64,000 nucleotides of DNA, taken from NCBI GenBank assembly GCA_942491575.1, contig CALOBT010000025.1, positions 1,798,001 to 1,862,000 of the forward strand. The letters are read 5' to 3'. The notes beneath the pieces are model-generated. The model had not been told where the DNA came from. It saw only the letters and a program-made list of their open reading frames with translations, and made no database searches. Position numbers and translations under genes: made by a program. Origin of the DNA: CAZHNW01 sp942491575. GTDB lineage: Bacteria; Spirochaetota; UBA4802; UBA5550. Shown here one piece after another: positions 23,543 through 31,447 of this stretch (position 1 is its first letter; each line of letters starts with the position of its first letter).

Positions 23543-23998
23543 TCACAATTCAGTCAAATCAAATTTCCAGTAGGGGCCTTCACGGACAAAAATTAGAGCT
23601 GCCCCAGCCTTGAAAAATACAGTGGCCTTTTTTTTATCACGTTTTATATCAATAATTTCTGTTTTCAGGATCTTCCCCAGTGTACGTTTCGATTCATTTC
23701 TAAGATAAAGCGCAAGGAAGGTTTCCGCATCCATGTTGCGGAGGGCCTCAGGCTTAAGGCCGTAATAATTTGCCGTATTACCACTCTGTTTTTCCTCAAG
23801 ATTTTTCAATGCTGCAGCCATGGTTTCGACTTTTTTCAGGCTCTCCTTCGAAAGGAGTCCCTTCAGGGACTTTACGTCCTGCTGAAGGAAGGCCTGGCTA
23901 AGCTGCTCCGCCGCATCCTTCGGCGAGAGGGGTCCCCCGGGGGTGCAGGATAGAGATCCAAGTAAAACAAGTATCGGTATTATTTTCAGTAGCTGCAT
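23543..23998 (-). CDS. Putative lipoprotein of unknown function
   Basis: 151 residues with a short signal peptide and lipobox LGSLSC. The mature part is an alpha+beta domain (DAAEQLSQAFLQQDVKSLKG... then beta strands ending GPYWKFDLTEL) resembling small NTF2-like or DUF4878-type lipoproteins, a tentative comparison. It overlaps the end of panC by 13 bp with GGGGAAG before its ATG, so it is coexpressed with panC; no functional link is evident. Confidence 0.7.
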   Translation of the reverse strand: MQLLKIIPILVLLGSLSCTPGGPLSPKDAAEQLSQAFLQQDVKSLKGLLSKESLKKVETMAAALKNLEEKQSGNTANYYGLKPEALRNMDAETFLALYLRNESKRTLGKILKTEIIDIKRDKKKATVFFKAGAALIFVREGPYWKFDLTEL

Positions 23999-24855
23999 TT
24001 TACTTCCCCGCCGCGCATATCAATAATCATATTATCAATGAGTCTTGCCGCACCATAAAAAGCCGCCACAGCTATCACTCCCCTGTCACTGAAGGTCTCC
24101 AGGGGCTGCAGCTCTCCGTAGTCGACTGCGGAGATATAATCGATACTGTCGGGATTTCCTGATTTAAGAATACTTTCCATTTCTGCCCGGATGGCCTTCC
24201 ATGACCGCTCCCCTTCCTTCACCATCTCCTCCGCCTTCTTCAGGCTCTGGCTTATTACAACGGCGCGGCCCCGTTCATCATCGGTGAGGCGCTTATTTCT
24301 CGAACTCATTGCCAGCCCGGAATCTTCCCGCACCGTCGGGGCTATAATCATTTTGATGGGGAAGTTTAAATCATCCACCATCTTTTCAATGGAGACCGCC
24401 TGCTGAACGTCCTTCTGTCCAAAAACGGCCACATCAGGCTGCACAATATTAAAAAGTTTCGCCACCACGGTAAGGACCCCGCGGAAATGCCCAGGCCGTG
24501 CGAAGCCGCAGAGATGATCTGTTAGCGTTTCAATATCTATATAGACCTTACGCTCCGCATACATCTCTTCATTGTCGGGAACAAAGACCAGGTCAACACC
24601 TGCCTCCTCTGCAAGGGCATAATCCCTTTCAAGATCTATGGGATAGGAATCGAGATCCTCCTGATTATTGAACTGCATGGGATTTATGAAAATGCTCATT
24701 ACCTGGTAATCACTTTCCTTTCTGGATTCACGTACCAGGCTCAGGTGGCCCTCATGGAGAAATCCCATGGTTGGGACGAAACCGACACTCCTACCCGTCA
24801 TCTTTACCGCATTTATCTTTTCACGCACTTGGGCGATGGTTTTAACTACTTCCAT
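23986..24855 (-). CDS. panC: Pantothenate synthetase
   Basis: 289 residues from the ATG at 24855, which has AGGAG 9 bp upstream; a longer start at 24903 would add 16 atypical residues. Signatures: VGFVPTMGFLHEGHLSLV (HIGH-like ATP site), SIFINPMQFNNQEDL, DVAVFGQKDVQQ and SGLAMSSRNKRL. It condenses pantoate and beta-alanine with ATP in coenzyme A synthesis. panB and panD are not nearby. Confidence 0.97.
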   Translation of the reverse strand: MEVVKTIAQVREKINAVKMTGRSVGFVPTMGFLHEGHLSLVRESRKESDYQVMSIFINPMQFNNQEDLDSYPIDLERDYALAEEAGVDLVFVPDNEEMYAERKVYIDIETLTDHLCGFARPGHFRGVLTVVAKLFNIVQPDVAVFGQKDVQQAVSIEKMVDDLNFPIKMIIAPTVREDSGLAMSSRNKRLTDDERGRAVVISQSLKKAEEMVKEGERSWKAIRAEMESILKSGNPDSIDYISAVDYGELQPLETFSDRGVIAVAAFYGAARLIDNMIIDMRGGEVKCSY

Positions 24856-25027
24856 TATATATATCTCCTGGTCAGTTTTCCGAACCGGTTTCGAAGAAGG
24901 CAATCCTCAACACCGAATATACATACTATCACGATACGCTTCAAATCTGTCAATTAATTTGAAAGTAAAAAGTTACAGGGAACAGGAGAATAAAAAGTTT
25001 TCAGTTCAAAGCAAAAAGGACGGGGTC

Positions 25028-25077
25028 GGGTCAGGACATAGTTAACGGATTAATTCCTTAAATTACAGTCCTGAACC
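25028..25077. repeat. REP-like palindromic element
   Basis: GGGTCAGGAC and GTCCTGAACC form a 9/10 outer stem; GGA-ttaat-TCC forms an inner stem. The layout and the GTCAGGAC ends resemble repeats mobilised by IS200/RAYT-type transposases. It lies in the 277-bp gap between panC and the methyltransferase, next to repetitive AAAAGG-rich sequence. A related half (GGTCAGGGGACATAATTT) is at about 30893. Confidence 0.45.
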
Positions 25078-25132
25078 TATACCTTATTTACATCCAGCAG
25101 GTTTTTGCCTTTTACCCCGAACCTGGCTCCTT

Positions 25133-25978
25133 TTACCTTTTCCGCGCCGCCAGTATCATCATGTCACCAAAGCCGAAGCGCTTCGCCATGAAGTCAGCCG
25201 CTTTTCTTTTCAAAGTGCCCCCGGAACCGACACCGCTCCCATAGGCACGGTATTCAGTTACAGTAAAGCCCTCCCGGTCTAGAAGCCGAAAAATATTTTT
25301 TTTACTGAAAAAATAGAGATGCTCGGGGAAGTTATAAAATCGCCACCGGGGCCCCTTCAATTGCTTAAAATTGATCCCCCCTGTTCTGCAGGTCGAAAGA
25401 ATAAGAAGACCGTCACCTGAGAGGTCAGAGTAAATCTTTCTGATAAAAAGTTCAGGATGATGAAGATGCTCGATGGTGGCCCAGAGGGTTATAAGATCAA
25501 ATTGTGTTTCATATACCTGTTTCAGGTAGCTTCCCCTGGTGACGGAAAGTCCCGCAGCCTGTGCCGCCTCAACACAGGGGTCGGAAACATCTATCCCGGA
25601 GGCATCCCAGCCACGCTTCCGCATCATGGAGACAAAGTATCCCGCGGCGCAGCCCACATCCAGTGACTTCCCCCGCCTGGCAAGTTTTTTCTCGAAATCA
25701 AAAAAACTGAGATCCCGAAGATTAAGTTCGAAAACCCGTTCTACTTCCTTCCTCACCCCGTCACTGAAGTAATTGTTGTAACCCCTATCCGTCCTGGTGC
25801 TGAAATATTCACTGCCATAATATGCTTCAATCTCCTTTTCGCCGGGACGTGGATTCACATATTCAAGACGGCATCCGCGGCACTCCACCAGCTGAAAGGT
25901 ATCACCCCCGCGTGATTGTTTGCTGAACCGGATTTTTTTATCTGAACTTCCACAAAGAATACAATCTATATGTTCCAT
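25133..25978 (-). CDS. Class I SAM-dependent methyltransferase with N-terminal zinc-ribbon-like motif
   Basis: 281 residues from the ATG at 25978 (GAGGA 9 bp upstream). The N terminus has paired CILCG and CRGC motifs, a probable zinc knuckle, then YVNPRP. A Methyltransf_23-type domain follows with SAM motif I LDVGCAAGYFV, acidic motif II GIDVSDP and LWATIEHLHHPE. The PRWRFYNFPEHLYFFS segment is common in methyltransferases acting on sugars or surface polysaccharides, but the substrate is unknown. Its last codons abut the repetitive sequence downstream, so the C terminus may have been altered by an insertion. Confidence 0.85.
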   Translation of the reverse strand: MEHIDCILCGSSDKKIRFSKQSRGGDTFQLVECRGCRLEYVNPRPGEKEIEAYYGSEYFSTRTDRGYNNYFSDGVRKEVERVFELNLRDLSFFDFEKKLARRGKSLDVGCAAGYFVSMMRKRGWDASGIDVSDPCVEAAQAAGLSVTRGSYLKQVYETQFDLITLWATIEHLHHPELFIRKIYSDLSGDGLLILSTCRTGGINFKQLKGPRWRFYNFPEHLYFFSKKNIFRLLDREGFTVTEYRAYGSGVGSGGTLKRKAADFMAKRFGFGDMMILAARKR

Positions 25979-26146
25979 AATCTTTTCCTCACGGGAGGGC
26001 ACCTGACACTATGGGCATCAACTCTCCCCTGTTTTTATTCCATCTATCTTAATTAACGGCGTATTGGAAATATTCTTGCAAATATTGACGTTTTTTTTTA
26101 GAATAATCGACGGTAGAATTAACATGGTTCTGCCCGAGGAGCTGAA

Positions 26147-27205
26147 ATGCCAATAAGCAGATCACGAAAGATTCTTTTAATAACCAACAATACCGAAATA
26201 CAGGACAAACTTCTTCCGGTTCTGGCAAAAAACAATCTGGCCATTGCAGACCACCATATCAATCTCTACAGTGTATCCTCAATAAGTAAAGAAATGCAGA
26301 ATGCATCCAATACCACATTTTTACGGACAGAACTCCTGAAATTCATCAAGGATACGGGTTTTCCATATTTTATAGCCATTGATTTTCGAATCGATTCAGG
26401 TCTTCCCGAAGAAATCGACCCTGACCACATGAAAATCCTCAGGACACTCCTCATTTCCTATATTATCCTGGCGAGGGGACGCGGATTCGAAAAGATCCAG
26501 GGCAATTTTATCCTCTTCGGGAACGAATCCGATGAAAAATTACTCTCCGAGATCAACACTGATCCGAAAAAAATACTCAGTTTTCTCGCCACCCAGGATC
26601 GGGCAGTGAACAGTTTCATTGATGAGCTAAAGCAGAATGGCGCTAAATTCAATAAACTTTTTTTCCTGAAGACAATTGACAGTACCCTTCCCCCCAACCA
26701 GATGGAACCCCTGATTACAACCTATATCAGGGGGATTGTCACACGGGAACAGTTTTTCAAGCCAGACATCCCGGAAACAATCATAGAAAACGGTGATTAC
26801 CCCCCCGCTTCAGTTGTATACCGCCTCAGCAAACAGGCCCTCTTCAGGGACAGGGAAATGGTTCCGGTTGAAACCCCCGAAGACCGCGAGTTGGAGACCG
26901 GCAGATTTTACATAATCGGTCACTGGACCAACCGTACCCTGATGGATGTGGCCGGCAAACTGACAGAGAGTATATCCAAAGGCCTCGGTGATGACGTTTC
27001 CTTCGACAAAGAAGATGAAATAATCATTGAAATGACTGAACGCTGCAAACTTGACGCAACCACCACATCAAGTCTTGTTCAGATGCTGTCAAAAGAATTT
27101 CTCGGTTATAAAAATATGAGGGTGGTCATCAGCGCCGATAACGAAAAAATACTCGCCCAATCAAAGGGATATGGGCTTCTGAAGAAGTATCTCCGCCGCA
27201 GCTGA
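26147..27205 (+). CDS. Unknown protein, receiver-like N terminus and STAS-like C terminus
   Basis: 352 residues; I do not recognise the family. The N-terminal RKILLITNNTEIQDKLL and IAIDFRID recall a degenerate response-regulator fold. The last 100 residues (from about GRFYIIGHW) alternate strands and helices like a STAS anti-anti-sigma domain: EIIIEMTERCKLDATTTSSL, then MRVVISADNEKIL. No membrane segment or signal. If the STAS reading is right, it could be a substrate of the SpoIIE-type phosphatases in this window. It is convergent with dnaE, 10 bp apart. Confidence 0.6.
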   Translation: MPISRSRKILLITNNTEIQDKLLPVLAKNNLAIADHHINLYSVSSISKEMQNASNTTFLRTELLKFIKDTGFPYFIAIDFRIDSGLPEEIDPDHMKILRTLLISYIILARGRGFEKIQGNFILFGNESDEKLLSEINTDPKKILSFLATQDRAVNSFIDELKQNGAKFNKLFFLKTIDSTLPPNQMEPLITTYIRGIVTREQFFKPDIPETIIENGDYPPASVVYRLSKQALFRDREMVPVETPEDRELETGRFYIIGHWTNRTLMDVAGKLTESISKGLGDDVSFDKEDEIIIEMTERCKLDATTTSSLVQMLSKEFLGYKNMRVVISADNEKILAQSKGYGLLKKYLRRS

Positions 27206-27215
27206 TAAAAACAGG

Positions 27216-30200
27216 TTATCGCCCGATACTGTACCTTACCTTTTCCGGCCCAAGCATCCGGGAAAGATCACGAACCAGCTGTTCCGAAGGCTTGATATTA
27301 AAGGTGTTGTGAGCCTTTACGACACGCTCCGCACTGTTATTCTCATTAACATGAAAATAAATCGGGCAGTCTCCACGGTGTCGCTTCAGCATATCCCTCA
27401 GGGTCTCAAGGAAATTGTCGTTCATGCCGGGCGTATCAAGCTTAATGTGAATTGCAGAGATGGCCTCACGCCTGACATCCTTCAGGGGCCGTACGTTACT
27501 TACTATCATCTTCTGGGGGACGTTTCCGTCGAGTTCAATCTTCCCGGAAATTACCAGGGGCGCCCCGGAGAGAAGCAGCTCTTCATGCTTATCAAGTGTT
27601 CTTGAAAAAACCAGGATCTCAAGGGTTCCCTCGAGGTCTTCCAGGATACCAAGCCCATAACGCTTATTGTTCTTCTGGCTTCTCCGGATATCCAGGTCAT
27701 GGATGACTCCAACTATAGAGAGTTCCCGTTCGCCATGTTCCCCCGTAAGTTCAGTGATGGAAAGAGAGGAATATGCCCTGATTTCCTTTTCATACTTCGC
27801 GAGGGGATGCCCTGAAACGTAGAGCCCCAGAACTTCCTTCTCATTATTAAGTTTTTCGTTTTCCGCCCATTCGGAAGCCTCAAAAAGATCAATATTCCCC
27901 TTATCCTGGGGCGATTCATTCATGGTAAAAAGGTTACCCTGACCTGAGGCCTTGTCCTCCTGGAGGCGCCTGGCGGTATCAATCAGGAGCTCCACCGATG
28001 TAAAAAGCTGTGCCCGGTTGTCATGGAGGGAATCGAAGGCCCCCGACTTGATAAGGGCTTCAAGGACTCCCTTGTTGACGGTCATGAGATCGATATTTTC
28101 AAAAACGTCTTTCAGATTTTCGAATTTTCCCACACCGTCCCTTGTTTCGATGAGGGTTTCAATCGCCCTGTCACCCAGACCCTTGATGGCCCCCAGACCG
28201 AACCGTATCTTTTTACCCTCAATGATAAAATCATTCATACTTTTGTTTATGCATGGGGGAAGTATGGAGATACCCCGCCTGCGTGAATCACTGGCAAAGA
28301 AGGGAACATCATCGGGCGAAAGGGACATGAGTGCCGTCATGTATTGTATTCGGTAATGGGCCTTCAGGTATGCCGTCTGATATGTAACCATGGCATAGGC
28401 AGCGGAGTGAGACTTATTAAAACCGTACTCACCGAATTTTTTTATCTGGCCGTAGAGCTCCTGCGCAAGGCTTTTATCTATATTTTTTTCCTCGGCACCC
28501 TTAAGAAATTTTTCCTCCAGGGCATCAATTATGTCCATTTTCTTCTTACCCATTGCCTTTCTCAGCTTATCAGCTTCAGGCATGGTAAATCCTGCCATTA
28601 CCTGGGAAATGAGCATAACCTGTTCCTGGTAGACAATAACTCCCAGGGTATCCTTCAGCACAGGCTCAAGTGTCGGGTGGGGATACTTGACCTGTTCAGG
28701 ATCCTGTTTACGGATTACAAAGTCGTCCGCCATTCCCGATCCGAGGGGACCGGGACGATACAGGGCAACAACTGCAATAATATCATCGAATACCGTTGGA
28801 CCAAGGCGCCGGAGAAGATTCTGCATTCCTGAACTTTCAAGCTGGAACACCCCCACCGTATCGGCATTCTGCAGCAGTTTAAAGGTCTTCTCATCATCAA
28901 GGGGTATGTTCTCAATATTAACGGTTTCACCGGTAGAGGACTTAATCAGTTTGAGGCATTTATCGATAATTGTAAGGTTCTTCAGGCCGAGAAAGTCCAT
29001 CTTGACCAGTCCCGCCTGCTCAAGGGTGTTCTTTTCATACTGGGAAGAGATACTCCCCTCCTTCGGTTCTCTATAGAGGGGCACATAATCAGTGAGGGCC
29101 CCCTTGCTGATGACAACTCCCGCGGCGTGTTTACCTGCAGAACGGGCAAGGCCTTCGAGGTTGAGAGAAATATCGATGAGTTCCTTTTCGATGTCCCCGG
29201 ATTTATACACCGCCTTAAGATCAGGGTTAGTATCGAGGGAACTCTGCAATGTATTCTCCTCGATCATCTTACTTATTTCATTGGCCCTTGCAAAGGGGAT
29301 ATCGAGTGCGCGGGCCACATCCTTTACCACCATCTTAGCCTTCATTTTATTGAAGGTGATAATCTGGCTGACTTTGTCATGACCGTACTTATCTTTTACA
29401 TAGTCGATGACCTCTTCCCTTCGTTCAGCACAGAAGTCAAGGTCCATATCAGGCATTTCATTTCTGTCAGGATTGAGGAAACGTTCAAAGAGGAGGTCAT
29501 ACTTGAGTGGATCAAGGGCGGTAATTCCGAGACAGTATGAGACCATGGAACCTGCAGCAGATCCACGGCCTGGGCCAACGGGAATACTCATGTTGCGGGC
29601 TTCATTTATAAAATCCCATACAATCAGAAAGTAACCGGAAAACTTCATGTTGGTAATGACCGAAAGCTCATACTCAATACGTTCACTTACGGCATCGGGA
29701 ATATTACTCCCGTATATTTTTTTTGCTCCCTCGATTACCAGGTGGTGAAGGTAGGTGTCGAGATTAAAACCATCGGGAACTTCAAAATTAGGAAGAATGG
29801 GATTACCCAGATCGAGTTGAAGATCAATCATTTCGAAAATCTTATGGGTATTATAGATAGCATCGGGATAATCCCCGAAGAGATCCATCATCTCCTCTGT
29901 TGACTTCATATAGAATTCATCGCTGGAAAAACGCATACGGTTGGTATCATTCATTGTTTTCCCAGTCTGAATACAGAGGAGCACCTCATGACAATAGGCA
30001 TCCTCCCGTCGAACATAGTGTGCGTCATTGGTGGCGATGAGGGGTATGTTCAGTTCCCTTGATATCTTGATCAGTTCACTGTTTACGGTACGCTGTTCAG
30101 GAATACCATGATCCTGCATTTCAAGATAAAAGTTATCCTGGCCGAAAATTTCATTAAAATTACCCGCCAGATCACGTGCTTCCTTCAGGCGTCCTTTAAT

Positions 30201-30647
30201 AATATAGCGGGGTATCTGACCTGCCAGGCATGCGGATCCGGCAATAAGCCCCTCGCTATGCTGTTCAAGAACCTCCATATCTATACGCGGTTTATAGTAA
30301 AATCCTTCCGTATATCCGATAGAGGATAGTTTTAAAAGGTTCTGATACCCCTTAAGATTTTTTGCAAGAAGCAGAAAATGGTATGAATTCTCTTCATTAC
30401 TGTCTTTTACGGATTCCTTTATTCGGCGTGATCCCGGAGCCATATAGAACTCTTCACCGAGAATGGGGACAATCCCCTCCCTCCTGGCCTTCTGGTAGAA
30501 TTCAATTGCACCGAACATATTACCATGGTCAGTAAGGGCCACTGCGGGCATCTCCAGTTCCCTGGCTCGCTCTATCATTTTATCGACAGTAATTGCCCCG
30601 TCCAGGAGTGAGTAGTCAGAATGAGTGTGAAGATGAATAAATTTCAT
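27216..30647 (-). CDS. dnaE: DNA polymerase III alpha subunit
   Basis: 1143 residues. The N-terminal PHP domain begins FIHLHTHSDYSLLDGA and has LTDHGNMFG; the catalytic aspartates are in PDMDLDF (about residue 400), after GPGRGSAAGSMVSY; VALYRPGPL and FNKSHSAAYA follow; the C terminus has an OB fold (IVGVIHDLDIRRS). It is the replicative polymerase catalytic subunit, DnaE1-like by length and domain order. It is monocistronic here. Confidence 0.98.
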   Translation of the reverse strand: MKFIHLHTHSDYSLLDGAITVDKMIERARELEMPAVALTDHGNMFGAIEFYQKARREGIVPILGEEFYMAPGSRRIKESVKDSNEENSYHFLLLAKNLKGYQNLLKLSSIGYTEGFYYKPRIDMEVLEQHSEGLIAGSACLAGQIPRYIIKGRLKEARDLAGNFNEIFGQDNFYLEMQDHGIPEQRTVNSELIKISRELNIPLIATNDAHYVRREDAYCHEVLLCIQTGKTMNDTNRMRFSSDEFYMKSTEEMMDLFGDYPDAIYNTHKIFEMIDLQLDLGNPILPNFEVPDGFNLDTYLHHLVIEGAKKIYGSNIPDAVSERIEYELSVITNMKFSGYFLIVWDFINEARNMSIPVGPGRGSAAGSMVSYCLGITALDPLKYDLLFERFLNPDRNEMPDMDLDFCAERREEVIDYVKDKYGHDKVSQIITFNKMKAKMVVKDVARALDIPFARANEISKMIEENTLQSSLDTNPDLKAVYKSGDIEKELIDISLNLEGLARSAGKHAAGVVISKGALTDYVPLYREPKEGSISSQYEKNTLEQAGLVKMDFLGLKNLTIIDKCLKLIKSSTGETVNIENIPLDDEKTFKLLQNADTVGVFQLESSGMQNLLRRLGPTVFDDIIAVVALYRPGPLGSGMADDFVIRKQDPEQVKYPHPTLEPVLKDTLGVIVYQEQVMLISQVMAGFTMPEADKLRKAMGKKKMDIIDALEEKFLKGAEEKNIDKSLAQELYGQIKKFGEYGFNKSHSAAYAMVTYQTAYLKAHYRIQYMTALMSLSPDDVPFFASDSRRRGISILPPCINKSMNDFIIEGKKIRFGLGAIKGLGDRAIETLIETRDGVGKFENLKDVFENIDLMTVNKGVLEALIKSGAFDSLHDNRAQLFTSVELLIDTARRLQEDKASGQGNLFTMNESPQDKGNIDLFEASEWAENEKLNNEKEVLGLYVSGHPLAKYEKEIRAYSSLSITELTGEHGERELSIVGVIHDLDIRRSQKNNKRYGLGILEDLEGTLEILVFSRTLDKHEELLLSGAPLVISGKIELDGNVPQKMIVSNVRPLKDVRREAISAIHIKLDTPGMNDNFLETLRDMLKRHRGDCPIYFHVNENNSAERVVKAHNTFNIKPSEQLVRDLSRMLGPEKVRYSIGR

Positions 30648-31055
30648 AGTACCGGGTTGCCTCTTACTATATATATCGGTTTACTGGTAACGAAAAATAA
30701 CAGTCACCCCATGGCAACCATTTTCCGGGTAGTATATACCATAAATGACTATTTTGATCATATCAGAATATATGTTATCTGTGTGGCTATTGGTGAGGTT
30801 ACGGACTAAAGGAGTAATCCGTCAGGATGCCTGCCGACAGATAACCACACGGAGTCAGTTTCAAACACCATACCAGTAATGGTCAGGGGACATAATTTCA
30901 AGTATAAATTGTTAAAAATTGGATTAATTCAATTTTTTTTAAAATTTTCTGGCAATTTCTAATAATATGTCATAAAGTTATTTGACATTTACTGATAATG
31001 CATACCATGAGTGACTACTCAATTTAAATTTAACACGTCAGAGGATGGCAACTGA
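30648..31055. other. 408-bp intergenic region upstream of dnaE and the zinc-ribbon gene
   Basis: No protein or tRNA gene is seen. It holds a three-stem structured element (30781..30850), a half copy of the REP-like repeat (about 30893) and an AT-rich stretch. A TTGACA box at 30982-30987 could serve the downstream miniprotein, but no good -10 is placed 16-18 bp after it. Confidence 0.5.
30781..30850. repeat. 70-nt three-way-junction-like structured element
   Basis: Outer stem GTGTGGCTAT/ATAACCACAC (9 of 10 pairs), inner stems ACGGA/TCCGT and CAGG-atg-CCTG. It lies between dnaE and the miniprotein gene, upstream of both. It lacks the conserved cores of the riboswitches I know, including the GCAAAG-type core of c-di-GMP-I. 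It could be a structured RNA or a mobile repeat. Confidence 0.4.
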
Positions 31056-31229
31056 ATGAACCAGAGTGAAAAATATGAACTGATTGCCAAGCGATGTCCC
31101 AGCTGTGAATCATTGATAATGGCTAGAATCTCTGAAGTTTCCCCGGGTGTAAAAAAATACGACCCTGATTACCGGTGTTCTTCATGCCAGTGGACCAACA
31201 CCGTATCAAAAAATACAGGCAACAGTTAA
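31056..31229 (+). CDS. Zinc-ribbon miniprotein
   Basis: 57 residues from the ATG at 31056, with GAGG 11 bp upstream. Two CxxC pairs, KRCPSCESL and YRCSSCQWT, 27 residues apart, form a zinc ribbon. The rest is polar, with no membrane segment. It stands alone, followed by a strong rho-independent terminator, which supports real expression. Function is unknown. Confidence 0.6.
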   Translation: MNQSEKYELIAKRCPSCESLIMARISEVSPGVKKYDPDYRCSSCQWTNTVSKNTGNS

Positions 31230-31362
31230 AAGCACCATTGAGGCTTCAAAAGTCTTAAATCTGAGACAAAAACAGGTCAGGGGATCTGACAAAAATTATT
31301 TTCTAAAGTTTTCAGGAGATATTCCGATACTGAAAGTATCATTTTACACGTCAGACTTCCTT

Positions 31363-31399
31363 GCCCCATTGACATAATTTGCTCAAGGGGCTTTTTTTT
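31363..31399 (+). terminator. Rho-independent terminator
   Basis: GCCCC-a-TTGA pairs with TCAA-GGGGC, followed by eight T's. It ends the miniprotein transcript on the plus strand. Confidence 0.8.
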
Positions 31400-31410
31400 G
31401 GGCGGGGAAA

Positions 31411-31446
31411 TATATCAGGCGAAGAAGAGATTCTTCGCCTGATATA
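31411..31446 (-). terminator. Hairpin after the second 7TM phosphatase gene
   Basis: Perfect 16-bp stem (TATATCAGGCGAAGAA and its complement) with a GAGA loop, ending one base before the stop codon of the minus-strand gene. No T-tract on that strand, so it may stabilise the 3' end. Confidence 0.6.
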
Positions 31447-31447
31447 C

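Noticed and set aside
24956..25132. Intact insertion sequence between panC and the methyltransferase
   Set aside because: No transposase ORF is present; only repeat-like palindromes remain.
30781..30850. Cyclic-di-GMP riboswitch reading of the structured element
   Set aside because: The stretch ACGGACTAAAGG recalls part of the class I consensus, but the conserved GCAAAG core and tetraloop-receptor are missing.
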